Source: CACIIZ01 sp045565285 (GTDB lineage: Bacteria > Pseudomonadota > Alphaproteobacteria > Rhodobacterales > Rhodobacteraceae). From it: a stretch of DNA of 32,474 bases. The translations under genes and the position numbers were made by a program. Where the stretch lies: the NCBI GenBank assembly GCA_045565285.1, contig JBJLFR010000020.1, positions 1 to 32,474 of the forward strand, read 5' to 3'. Below are positions 1 to 8,286 of this stretch, piece after piece. The notes under the pieces were generated by a model. It searched no databases and had not been told where the DNA came from. It saw nothing but the letters and a program-made list of their open reading frames with translations. The first letter of the stretch is position 1, and every line of letters starts with the position of its first letter.

Positions 1-126
1 TATATTGTAAACTAATTATTTTAAATCATAAATATTATTTTATTTATATACAAAAATTCAAATATTGCATAATTTCATTTTCATCCCATGTCCATAATAA
101 TAAATGTATAGTTAAATCATAATAAA

Positions 127-814
127 ATGTTTAAAACAATTTACCTAACAATTTTATTAAGTATAATAATTTTACTAAATTTTATTAATTTTTCATATTC
201 AAACCCTATAAGTGCATGGGAGAAATCAGCTTCATCAGTTGTTTCAGTTTTGCCAACATGGCCTGGTTTTAAAAAATCAGGGTTTGGAGCACCTCCAGGA
301 ACTGCGCCAGAGGGAACAGGAATAGTCATATCTTCATCTGGTCATGTTTTAACTGCATCACATGTAGTTAAAAGAGCAAAATTTATTGAAATAAGAGATA
401 TCAACGGAAATAAATTTGATGCAAGTTTAGTTTTTAACGACCAGAATACTGATTTGGCAATTATAAAAGCAGATATAAATTTACTTCCTATTAAAATTTC
501 AAGAAAAGTACCAAAAATTGCTAGTTCGGCTTGTTTGATAAGTAATTCTTTTGGATTAGACTTGGGCATAACTTGTGGTGTTGTATCTGCAATAGGTAGA
601 AAAGAATACTGGCTTTAATAAAATTGAGAATTTTATTCAAACAGATGCTGCTGCGAATCCTGGTTCGTCTGGTGGTGCTTTAGTTGACAAAAATGGGGAG
701 CTTATAGGTATGATGAGTGGTATTTTTACGAAAAATACTGATACAAACTCAGGTGTTAATTTTGCAGTATCTAGTGACCTTATATTAAAAATAATACCAA
801 TTGAAATTAATTAA
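127..814 (+). pseudogene. Short trypsin/DegP-like (S1C) exported serine protease, interrupted by a frameshift
   Basis: The reading frame from ATG 127 encodes an N-terminal signal peptide (hydrophobic residues about 5-24) and the first part of a trypsin-like fold. His79 (LTASHVV) and Asp109 (NTDLAII) match the catalytic pair. This frame stops at 616-618. From about 605 to the TAA at 812-814 the next frame continues the same family with TGFNKIENFIQTDAA and then NPGSSGGALVD, which carries the catalytic Ser (codon 668-670). One extra base around 601-604 (a run of four A followed by G) explains the break. Restored, the protein would be about 228 residues, a protease domain without a PDZ domain. 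As it stands the first fragment lacks the nucleophile and would be inactive. The stop of the second fragment is one base before the ATG of the S8 protease gene, suggesting an operon. A real pseudogene, a sequencing or assembly error, or recoding are all possible. Confidence 0.8.
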
Positions 815-815
815 A

Positions 816-2072
816 ATGAAGAAATTATTTGTTTTTATACTCTTGATTAAACTTAACTTAGCTGCAAATTTAAATGCTAACCAATTTGGTTTTGAAATTG
901 ATAAAGAAGAAAGAGGATTAATAGAAATTTTTGAAATTGTATGTAATAAATTATTAAATAATATTAAAATTGATAAGTTAAAAAATTGGGAATTACAAAA
1001 AATAAAAAACAATAATATTTTTTTAATTAATTCAAAAACATCACAAGATTTGTCCATAAAAATTATAAAAAGAGGAATAAATAATAAAGCTTATAGATTT
1101 ACTTTTAAAAATATTAAAGGAGCTAAGATTTTTATTACCTCTAATTCAGACTGCAAAGTTAATATGGCAAGAATTATTCAAAGGAATAAATTAAATCAAA
1201 TTATAGCTTTAGTTGAACTTTCTAATAATCTAAAACACATTAAAAAAGTAGAGTTGATAAATCCAAAAGTTCCCTACATTTATCCCTTACCTTTGGGTGT
1301 TAAAATTGCTTTAATTGATACAGGAATAAATTATACACTACCAGAAATTACTAACAAAATTTCAAGAATATCACCTACTGAAATAAATGGTTATGATTTT
1401 GTAGAAAATGATAACTTGCCATATGATATTGATTTTGTAAGGTCTCCTTTTTTTCCCAGATACCACGGGACTAGTGTTGCTAGTGTTATTATTAAAGAGG
1501 CACCTGATGCCTCAATAGTTCCATATAAATTTTCAAGGAAAAATTATTGCTCATTTGGTGAAATTATAAAAAAATTAAGAGAAACCACAATTAAAATTGC
1601 TCTCTTAGCTATGGGTTCAAAAAATAAAAAAGACTGGCAGTGTTTTTTTAAAGAAGCAAAAAAATCAAAAGATATTTTATTTATTGTAACTGCAGGAAAT
1701 AACAACTTAAATATTGATAATGATAAGATATATCCAGCTAGCTTTGATTTAGAAAATATGATTGTAGTGAGTTCGTCAACACTATTTGGAGATTTAGCTA
1801 AGGGTTCTAACTTTGGAATAAAATCTGTTGATTTTTTGGTTAATGGAGAGCAATTAGAAGTGATTGATCATAGAGGTGTTAGATCATTAACTTCAGGTTC
1901 TAGTTATGCTGCTCCACGAGTTGCTGCTATGGCAGCAAGATATTTTGCAATAAATCCTGATTCAAATATTTTGGAATTCAAATCAATGATGATTAAACGA
2001 GCAATAAAAAATTCTAATAAACTTGTAAAATACGGATGGATACCAGACCCTTTAGACAACTACTTATTTTGA
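816..2072 (+). CDS. Exported subtilisin-like serine protease (peptidase S8)
   Basis: This 418-residue protein has a signal peptide (MKKLFVFILLI..., about 20 residues), then about 140 residues of probable propeptide or unassigned N-terminal region, then a subtilase domain. The catalytic triad is visible: Asp168 in ALIDTGI, His217 in YHGTSVAS and Ser363 in SGSSYAAP. The oxyanion-hole Asn295 lies in VTAGNN. The ATG at 816 is chosen over the in-frame TTG at 801, because 801 lies inside the preceding protease reading frame and the ATG directly precedes the signal peptide. The start is one base after the stop of the broken trypsin-like gene, so the two are probably co-transcribed. The 3' end overlaps the convergent trypsin/TPR gene by 13 bases. 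It probably acts in the periplasm or outside the cell. The substrate is unknown. Confidence 0.85.
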   Translation: MKKLFVFILLIKLNLAANLNANQFGFEIDKEERGLIEIFEIVCNKLLNNIKIDKLKNWELQKIKNNNIFLINSKTSQDLSIKIIKRGINNKAYRFTFKNIKGAKIFITSNSDCKVNMARIIQRNKLNQIIALVELSNNLKHIKKVELINPKVPYIYPLPLGVKIALIDTGINYTLPEITNKISRISPTEINGYDFVENDNLPYDIDFVRSPFFPRYHGTSVASVIIKEAPDASIVPYKFSRKNYCSFGEIIKKLRETTIKIALLAMGSKNKKDWQCFFKEAKKSKDILFIVTAGNNNLNIDNDKIYPASFDLENMIVVSSSTLFGDLAKGSNFGIKSVDFLVNGEQLEVIDHRGVRSLTSGSSYAAPRVAAMAARYFAINPDSNILEFKSMMIKRAIKNSNKLVKYGWIPDPLDNYLF

Positions 2073-3166
2073 AGATTAGGAAAAGATTGTTTTAAAAAGT
2101 TATAAGCCTGGCTAAATGCCCTTTTGTTGTATTTTTTCATAAGAATTAGGGATTTTCTTGCAAAATCAATATCATTTGAAAATGCCGAAGATTGAATCGC
2201 CATGCGTAATACTAATACATCTTGAGGAATTAAATTAATTAATCTTTTTAAAACTTTTGCTTGATTTTGGAAATCCTTATTAAATTGATAGGCTACAGCT
2301 AAAGAAATTAAACTTGTTGGACTATTAGGGTCTAATTTACTACTCTTTTTTAGAAATAAAAGTGACTTTTTAAAGTCTCCATAATTTCCATAAATTTGAC
2401 CCAACATATCATAAAAGGTTTTTAGATTTGCAGAATTACAATTGTTTTCAACATCCAAAAAATCAAGCTGAGAAAATTGATTGAAATTATTATTCATTAT
2501 TTCAATAGCTTGGGCACATCTTCTAATGTTTTTATATCTTTCATCATAATTATTTTTCTCTTTAGTTGTTAATTCAATCACTTCATTAAGTATATTAACT
2601 GGTATTGCTTCGTTATAATTTCCACTTCCAGAAGTTAATATACCAACTAATTGACCTTTTTTATTAATTAAAGCTCCACCACTAATACCTGGTAAGTTTT
2701 TTATAGTAGAATGAATTCTGGCTTGTTTATATTTTTTTGAAGGAAGTGAAATAAGATTACCTGGTGGAAAAATTCTTATTGTTTGTCTTCCTATTCCAAA
2801 AGCTACAGACCTTAAACCATTAAAATCATTTGTAATTTTATATGGAATTATAGCTTGATTGTTTTCATGATTAATACTTAAAATTATAAGATCAGCTGGA
2901 TGATCATTTTGTAAAACTTTAGCTTTTAGAAAAGAACCTTTGTTATCATAGAGGTTGGCATAATAATTATCTTCAACAACGTGTTTATTTGTAACATAAA
3001 AATTATCAGTTAGTTTTACTGCTGATGCAGTTATATTTTGAGTTTTGACAATTGAAACTTTTTCTTTCCAATCACAAATATAAATAACCTTATCACAATC
3101 AAAAGCAAATGAAATTGAAAATTGACATATGAATAAAATCGGGAAAACTACTAATATTAACTTCAA
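2060..3166 (-). CDS. Exported trypsin-like serine protease with C-terminal TPR repeats
   Basis: This 368-residue protein begins with a signal peptide (hydrophobic residues 2-21). Residues about 30-200 form a trypsin-like (S1C) domain with His62 (TNKHVV), Asp92 (PADLIIL) and Ser162 (LPGISGGALI), so the triad is intact. Residues about 245-320 look like two tetratricopeptide repeats (GQIYGNYGDFKKSLLFLKKS, then LAVAYQFNKDFQNQAKVLKR), which may recruit a partner or substrate. The start is TTG: the upstream ATG at 3188-3190 is in frame but is followed by a stop after three codons, and no ATG precedes the signal peptide. The gene lies tail to tail with the S8 protease. It follows the catabolic operon by 59 bases on the same strand, so read-through is possible, although no functional link is evident. 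Confidence 0.82.
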   Translation of the reverse strand: MKLILVVFPILFICQFSISFAFDCDKVIYICDWKEKVSIVKTQNITASAVKLTDNFYVTNKHVVEDNYYANLYDNKGSFLKAKVLQNDHPADLIILSINHENNQAIIPYKITNDFNGLRSVAFGIGRQTIRIFPPGNLISLPSKKYKQARIHSTIKNLPGISGGALINKKGQLVGILTSGSGNYNEAIPVNILNEVIELTTKEKNNYDERYKNIRRCAQAIEIMNNNFNQFSQLDFLDVENNCNSANLKTFYDMLGQIYGNYGDFKKSLLFLKKSSKLDPNSPTSLISLAVAYQFNKDFQNQAKVLKRLINLIPQDVLVLRMAIQSSAFSNDIDFARKSLILMKKYNKRAFSQAYNFLKQSFPNLQNK

Positions 3167-3225
3167 TAAATTTAAAAATTAACTATTCATTTTATAAACA
3201 AATATAACATAATGGATTAATCTTT

Positions 3226-4731
3226 TTAGGATTTTAATTGATTTTTTAACTTATTTAATAATTTTTTTGTTCCATTATAATCATTCGCAACGCCATACAA
3301 ATATCTATCTGGCCTTATTAACGCTACATTAGAATTAATAGAGCGAAGCCATCTTATTATTTCTTTATTCGCTGAAATAATAATTATTTCAAACTCTTTA
3401 ATTAATTTTTTATCATTAGTTTTTAAGTCCTTTTTCAGTGTGCAATTTTCTATCAAAATAAATTTATAAACTGCTTTATCATCTAATAATTTATTATTAG
3501 AGAAAAATTGTGGAGTAATCTGCCCTAATGGAACTTTACCAAATTGCCAAAGTCCTTTACCCAATTGTGGTTTTGGATAATTAAATGTTGCATTTTTATT
3601 TCTATAATCATTATTAAGATTTTTAGTAATCAGTTTTTTTTTGCCAGTATTTATTAATTCACCACATTTAACTGCTAACTTAATAAACTCTAAAACATGT
3701 TTTTTCCTTTCATAGGCATATGTATCCAGAATAGAGCTCTTTGCTTTACCTTGAATTATAAAACCTAGACGCCAGGCTAATGAGCTAGCATCTCTAATTC
3801 CAGCACAGAGACCTTGACCTAAAAAAGGAGGTGACTGGTGAGCACTATCACCTGCTATTATAAGATTATTTTTTCGCCATTTATCTTTAATAATTGCATG
3901 AAAAGTATATATCTGTGCTCTTTCTATTTCAGCATCATCAGGATTTAACCAAGGTGATAAAACTGACCATAAAAATTTTTTTTGAACAATTTTATTCAAA
4001 TCATCACCTGGAAGAATTTTAATTTCCCATCTTCTTTTTGATTGGTTTATACAACATCTAGTCATTGGTCTAATAGGATTGCAGTGCTGTATAGTGTAAT
4101 CTGGAAGTTTTTTAGTTCTTTTGGATTCTTTTTTGATATTTAAGTCAATAACTAACCATTTTTCATCAAATCCTAAGTTCTTAACTTTTTCTGAGATTTT
4201 TTGACTTATTAATGACTTTGTACCATCACATCCTATTACCCATTTTCCACTATATTTTACTTTTATATTTGAACTAGCGGTATTAGTAGTCAGAGTAATT
4301 TTATTGTTAAATTCTTTTATTTTAATTAAGGTTTCACCTAATCTTAGGGATACATTATTGAAACGATTTAATCCCAACCTTAGAATATTTTCTAACTCAG
4401 GTTGAAAAAAATACCAATTATTATACCAACCCTGATCTCCAACTTTTTTATTAGCTTTTCTAACTAGTAAAGTTTTATCATTTTTATCCACAAATTTCAT
4501 TCCCTCATATGAGGGTCTAGCAATTTTTTTTATTAAATTTGCAAGCCCAATATTTTGAAAAATACGCATGATTTCACCATCAAAATGAATTGCTCGAGGT
4601 GTAGGATGAATATATTTATTTTTTTCTATCACTAAAATGGATATATTGAATGGTGCTAAAAGATTAGCAACTACAGCTCCAACTGGACCTAAACCAACTA
4701 TTATTAAATCAAATTTTCTATATTCTTCCAT
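3226..4731 (-). CDS. FAD-dependent aromatic hydroxylase, MhpA/PheA-TfdB type (first of two)
   Basis: This 501-residue class A flavoprotein monooxygenase uses NAD(P)H and O2 to add a hydroxyl group to a phenolic ring. Visible family motifs are the FAD-binding GLGPVG (residues 13-18), the DG motif in GCDG (167-170), and the GD motif GDSAHQSPPFLGQG (294-307), followed by RDASSLAWRL. RRWEIKILPG (233-242) resembles the mid-protein RRWEF..LPGE segment of MhpA-like enzymes. The C-terminal 130 residues form the thioredoxin-like tail common in this group. It is the last gene of the minus-strand catabolic run, 28 bases downstream of the single-domain VOC gene. The substrate cannot be assigned; 3-hydroxyphenylpropionate, resorcinol or orcinol-type and related phenols are all possible. 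It is clearly diverged from the second hydroxylase at 8287-9873, so it is not a recent duplication. Confidence 0.85.
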   Translation of the reverse strand: MEEYRKFDLIIVGLGPVGAVVANLLAPFNISILVIEKNKYIHPTPRAIHFDGEIMRIFQNIGLANLIKKIARPSYEGMKFVDKNDKTLLVRKANKKVGDQGWYNNWYFFQPELENILRLGLNRFNNVSLRLGETLIKIKEFNNKITLTTNTASSNIKVKYSGKWVIGCDGTKSLISQKISEKVKNLGFDEKWLVIDLNIKKESKRTKKLPDYTIQHCNPIRPMTRCCINQSKRRWEIKILPGDDLNKIVQKKFLWSVLSPWLNPDDAEIERAQIYTFHAIIKDKWRKNNLIIAGDSAHQSPPFLGQGLCAGIRDASSLAWRLGFIIQGKAKSSILDTYAYERKKHVLEFIKLAVKCGELINTGKKKLITKNLNNDYRNKNATFNYPKPQLGKGLWQFGKVPLGQITPQFFSNNKLLDDKAVYKFILIENCTLKKDLKTNDKKLIKEFEIIIISANKEIIRWLRSINSNVALIRPDRYLYGVANDYNGTKKLLNKLKNQLKS

Positions 4732-4759
4732 TTGCTTATATAAATTATATTATTTTATC

Positions 4760-5302
4760 TTAAATTTCTTCAGCAATGGTATCTGGAACAGTCATATTTT
4801 CAGAGTTAAGGTATTCGCCATTTTTCTTTATAATTGCCATATCACAAAATATTTCAATTCTATGACTATCAGGATCTAAAACATAAAAACTTTCATTTTC
4901 ACCCCATGTCCCATCACCATTTCTATGGAATGAACTATGAATTACTGGTCCTCTTACAATTTTTAAATTCATTTCTCTGGCTTTTGATAAATAAAATAAA
5001 AAACTATCACGAGTTGAACACTCAAAAGCAAAATGATGAATGCCAGCAGGAGAATTTTCATCATTTTTTTTAGTATACTTCCTATTTGGATTATGAGTAA
5101 GGACAAGATCATGATGCTGTTTGTTTAATCTTAAAAAAGCCATTTCAAATGGAATATCCTTATGTTCTCCAGCTTTATGACGTTCTGTAAGTTTCATATT
5201 TAAAAAATTTCGATAAAACTCCAACGAAACATCAACATCACTTACCTCTAGCGAAACATGCTGACATTTTAAAACTCTAGAATCTTCAATTTTATTATTC
5301 AC
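4760..5302 (-). CDS. Single-domain VOC-fold enzyme, extradiol-dioxygenase-like
   Basis: This 180-residue protein has one vicinal-oxygen-chelate unit. The metal triad typical of extradiol dioxygenases and glyoxalases is present: His15 (CQHVSLEV), His90 (GIHHFAFE) and Glu150 (HRIEIF). The start is GTG at 5302; a good Shine-Dalgarno (AGAGG) nine bases upstream supports it, and no earlier ATG is in frame. It lies between the TRAP membrane gene dctM (29 bases upstream) and a flavin hydroxylase (28 bases downstream). Cleavage of the diol made by a neighbouring hydroxylase is therefore plausible. The short length is unlike two-domain type I extradiol enzymes such as that at 10769-11608. A glyoxalase, isomerase or epimerase role within the same superfamily remains possible. 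Confidence 0.72.
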   Translation of the reverse strand: MNNKIEDSRVLKCQHVSLEVSDVDVSLEFYRNFLNMKLTERHKAGEHKDIPFEMAFLRLNKQHHDLVLTHNPNRKYTKKNDENSPAGIHHFAFECSTRDSFLFYLSKAREMNLKIVRGPVIHSSFHRNGDGTWGENESFYVLDPDSHRIEIFCDMAIIKKNGEYLNSENMTVPDTIAEEI

Positions 5303-5331
5303 AGTAATATACCTCTAAATTATTAATTTTA

Positions 5332-6681
5332 TTAATAGAGCAATCTCACTAAAAATAAAGTAATACCAGGAAAAGCAAAAAGTAAGATTACTCTTAAAAA
5401 ATCACTTATCAAAAAAGGTAAAACTCCTTTAAATGTTTCTTTTATAGGAATATCTCCAGCTATTTTGTTGATAATAAATGCATTTAATCCGACCGGTGGA
5501 GTTATTAGTCCCACTTCAACAACTATTAAAGTTAAAATACCAAACCAAATTGCAGTTTCCTCAACAGACATACCAAAATCAAGTTGGATTATAACGGGAA
5601 AAAAAACTGGTATTGTCAACAAAATCATAGCTAAGCTATCCATTAGACAGCCTAAGAAGATATAGATTATTAAAATAATAGCAACAATTATAAATGGTGA
5701 ATAATCATAGCTTAAAACTGTTTCAGCTAAAATGTTTGTAATCCTACTTAAAGCAATAAATGAATTAAAGAACTCCGCACCTAGTAAAATTAAAAAAATC
5801 ATTGCTGAAGTTACTGCCGTATCATTTATAACCTCAAAAAAACTAATAAATGAAAAATTTTTATTAAATACTGCAACTAAACCAGTACCAGCTGCACCTA
5901 CTGCTGCTCCTTCAGTAGGAGTAAACCAACCAAGATAAATACCACCTATAACAATAAAAAAAATTAGCAACACATGCCAAATATTTTTAAATAATAAAAA
6001 CCTATTTTTAAAAGCGACTCTATCTTTATTTGGTCCACTGTTGGGAAAAAATCTAACAAATATAGCAATTGCAGTTATATATCCCAATGCTGCAAGAATA
6101 CCAGGGATGAAAGCTGCTAAAAACATTTTAGCAATATTTTGTTCTGTAAGAATTGAATATATAATTAAAATGACTGACGGAGGGATTAAAATCCCTAATG
6201 TTCCACCTGCAGCTAAAGCACCTGTGCTTAAAGAATTAGAATATCCCATTTTTCTTAGTTCAGGTAAAGCAACTTTACCCATTGTAGCTGCCGTAGCTAA
6301 TGATGACCCACAAATAGCACCAAATCCCGCACAAGCACCAACTGCAGCCATAGCTACACCACCTTTTCTATGACCTAAACAAGCACCTGCAAAGTTAAAT
6401 AATGCAGAACTCATCCCTGCTTTTGCTGCAAAATTTCCCATTAATAAAAATAAAGGTATTACACTAAGAGAATAATTAGAAAACAAGTGCCAAGCACTAG
6501 TTTTAAGCTGAGATATTATTGGTAACCATCCTGCTATTAAGGAAGTTCCAAATGCACCTACTATGAACATCGATAATCCTATAGGTATTCTTAATACTAG
6601 TAAAAAAAATAATACTGGGAATAAATAAATACCTAAACTAATTCGCTCAGTATCATAACTCTCTAAAAAAAAAGATTTCAT
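5332..6681 (-). CDS. dctM: TRAP transporter large membrane subunit (DctM family)
   Basis: This 449-residue, very hydrophobic protein with about 12 membrane segments forms the sodium-driven transport channel of a tripartite ATP-independent periplasmic (TRAP) transporter. Family hallmarks are the GALAAGGTLGILIPPS segment (residues about 154-169), AAVGACAGFGAICGSSLAT near residue 120, and the matching second-half segment ending in LITPPVGLNAF. Its ATG overlaps the TGA of the small-subunit gene by four bases, indicating translational coupling. With the adjacent dctQ and dctP genes it forms a complete transporter set inside the hydroxylase/dioxygenase operon, so the likely cargo is an aromatic or related organic acid. 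Confidence 0.93.
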   Translation of the reverse strand: MKSFFLESYDTERISLGIYLFPVLFFLLVLRIPIGLSMFIVGAFGTSLIAGWLPIISQLKTSAWHLFSNYSLSVIPLFLLMGNFAAKAGMSSALFNFAGACLGHRKGGVAMAAVGACAGFGAICGSSLATAATMGKVALPELRKMGYSNSLSTGALAAGGTLGILIPPSVILIIYSILTEQNIAKMFLAAFIPGILAALGYITAIAIFVRFFPNSGPNKDRVAFKNRFLLFKNIWHVLLIFFIVIGGIYLGWFTPTEGAAVGAAGTGLVAVFNKNFSFISFFEVINDTAVTSAMIFLILLGAEFFNSFIALSRITNILAETVLSYDYSPFIIVAIILIIYIFLGCLMDSLAMILLTIPVFFPVIIQLDFGMSVEETAIWFGILTLIVVEVGLITPPVGLNAFIINKIAGDIPIKETFKGVLPFLISDFLRVILLFAFPGITLFLVRLLY

Positions 6682-7214
6682 TTAATTATATTGAATTCTA
6701 ATTTTGTGATTAGTTTTAATAAAATATGAAAACAAACCAAAGCAAGTAAAAAAAAAGAAAAAATACCTGGAAAGAATGCAACCCATACAGGGAGTTTTAA
6801 TAACATAGTTTGTTCTTTGTATTTAATCATATCAATTAATCCATAAATCATTCGGTATGTAAAGAAACTAGAAACCAGGAAAAATATAAAATTACTAGAT
6901 ATATCTAGTAGCTGTTGAATATATAAAGGAAATTTTGCACTAAAAAAATCAACGATTACATTACCATTTTTCAAGTGACAAAAAGGTAAAAAAGAAAAAA
7001 TTGCAATAGCACAGCCCATCTCTACTAATTCAAAGTCACCAAGTAGTGGTGAAGAAAATAAAACTCGTCCAAATATTGAAAAAACATTAACTATAACAAT
7101 AAAAATTAATACACAACCACCTGCAATAGATAAAAGGGTTGATAAATAAAGTAAAATACGCCCAAACTTATCATTTGAGCGTATTAAATTTTCATGCAAA
7201 AAATTATTTTTCAT
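6678..7214 (-). CDS. dctQ: TRAP transporter small membrane subunit (DctQ family)
   Basis: This 178-residue membrane protein has four predicted hydrophobic segments (about 20-45, 56-77, 90-110 and 135-165), the size and layout of DctQ subunits. DctQ pairs with DctM to form the membrane complex docked by the periplasmic binding protein. The identification rests on topology and on its position between dctP and dctM rather than on a signature motif. The start overlaps the end of dctP by 11 bases and its stop overlaps the dctM start (ATGA), so the three TRAP genes are tightly coupled. Confidence 0.88.
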   Translation of the reverse strand: MKNNFLHENLIRSNDKFGRILLYLSTLLSIAGGCVLIFIVIVNVFSIFGRVLFSSPLLGDFELVEMGCAIAIFSFLPFCHLKNGNVIVDFFSAKFPLYIQQLLDISSNFIFFLVSSFFTYRMIYGLIDMIKYKEQTMLLKLPVWVAFFPGIFSFFLLALVCFHILLKLITKLEFNIIK

Positions 7215-8235
7215 ATTTGGAAATTAATTTACGAGCAGTATCTACTAACATCTCTCCATCTAAACCATTCCCATTTGCATCTTTAATCCATTGTGAAATT
7301 AACTTATTTCCTGCATCTTTCATTTCATTTAATGCATCTCCAGATAATTCGTGAAATTCGCCTCCTGCATCAACGGCTAGCTTTCTTGCAGGACCTTCAA
7401 AACCATCCCAAAGTTCACCTGCCAATTTAGCTAGTGCCATACCAGAGTTTTCGGTAATGATTTGCTTTAAATCATCACTAAGAGATTCATATTTAGCTTT
7501 ATTCATCAAAAAAAGGAATGGAGTAGTATACAAACCCCTATCTCCACTGACTTCAGTATGAGCTTTTGTTAATTCATGGAGTTTAAATGATGGCATAATT
7601 TCCCATGGGACAACCATTCCATCAATAACACCTTTAGATAATGATGGAGCAACTTTAGGTACAGGCATTCCAACTGGTGTAGCCCCCAATCCCTCAAGCA
7701 TTTTACTAATCACCCGAGTTGGACCGCGCATTTTAAGTCCTTCTAAATCTTCAACAGATTTGATTAATTTATCTTTAGTATGTATTTTTCCTGGTGCATG
7801 CACATGTACAGCTAAAATTTTATAATCTTTTAGATCTTCTGAACCTACAGTTTCTACAAACTCTTGTGCAGCTTGTGATGTAGCTAAAGAAGATGCAGCC
7901 ATAAATGGCAAGTCAAAAACTTCTAATCTAGGGAATCTTCCTGGAGTATAACCTGCAACAGTCCATATTAAATCTACAACACCATCTCTTACTTGATCAA
8001 CAAGTTGTGGAGGGGCGCCTCCCAATTGCATAGCTGGATAAATTTCTACTTTAATTTTTCCACCAGAATCTTTTGCAATTTTATCTCCCCATGGTTTAAC
8101 AAATTTAGCATTTGAATTTGCCGGCATTGGTGGAAATGAATGAAATTTTAAAACTACTGTTTCAGCAATCAAAGAATTTGAAAAAACAGAAGAAAAAAAA
8201 CAAATAAGAAAATATATTTTTATTTTTTTTAACAA
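7204..8235 (-). CDS. dctP: TRAP transporter periplasmic solute-binding protein (DctP family)
   Basis: This 343-residue exported protein has a signal peptide with likely cleavage after LIA (residue 24). The mature N-terminus ETVVLKFHSFPP fits the family. DctP landmarks include IYPAMQLGGAP (residues 65-75), QLVDQVRDGVVDLIW (77-91) and Arg170 in LKMRGPTR, the position that usually binds a carboxylate of the ligand. The start is TTG at 8235, supported by a strong Shine-Dalgarno (GGGAGGT) with the core ending five bases upstream. The conserved Arg suggests a carboxylated ligand. The surrounding hydroxylase and dioxygenase genes suggest an aromatic acid, but the ligand cannot be read from the sequence. 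Confidence 0.92.
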   Translation of the reverse strand: MLKKIKIYFLICFFSSVFSNSLIAETVVLKFHSFPPMPANSNAKFVKPWGDKIAKDSGGKIKVEIYPAMQLGGAPPQLVDQVRDGVVDLIWTVAGYTPGRFPRLEVFDLPFMAASSLATSQAAQEFVETVGSEDLKDYKILAVHVHAPGKIHTKDKLIKSVEDLEGLKMRGPTRVISKMLEGLGATPVGMPVPKVAPSLSKGVIDGMVVPWEIMPSFKLHELTKAHTEVSGDRGLYTTPFLFLMNKAKYESLSDDLKQIITENSGMALAKLAGELWDGFEGPARKLAVDAGGEFHELSGDALNEMKDAGNKLISQWIKDANGNGLDGEMLVDTARKLISKYEK

Positions 8236-8286
8236 TTTTACCTCCCAAAATAATAAATAAAGATATTTAAACTTTTTAAAGTTAAA

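Noticed and set aside
84..112. TATAGT preceded by TG at 105-112 as a -10 element for the first protease gene.
   Set aside because: No reasonable -35 element lies at the right distance, and such hexamers are expected often in this composition.
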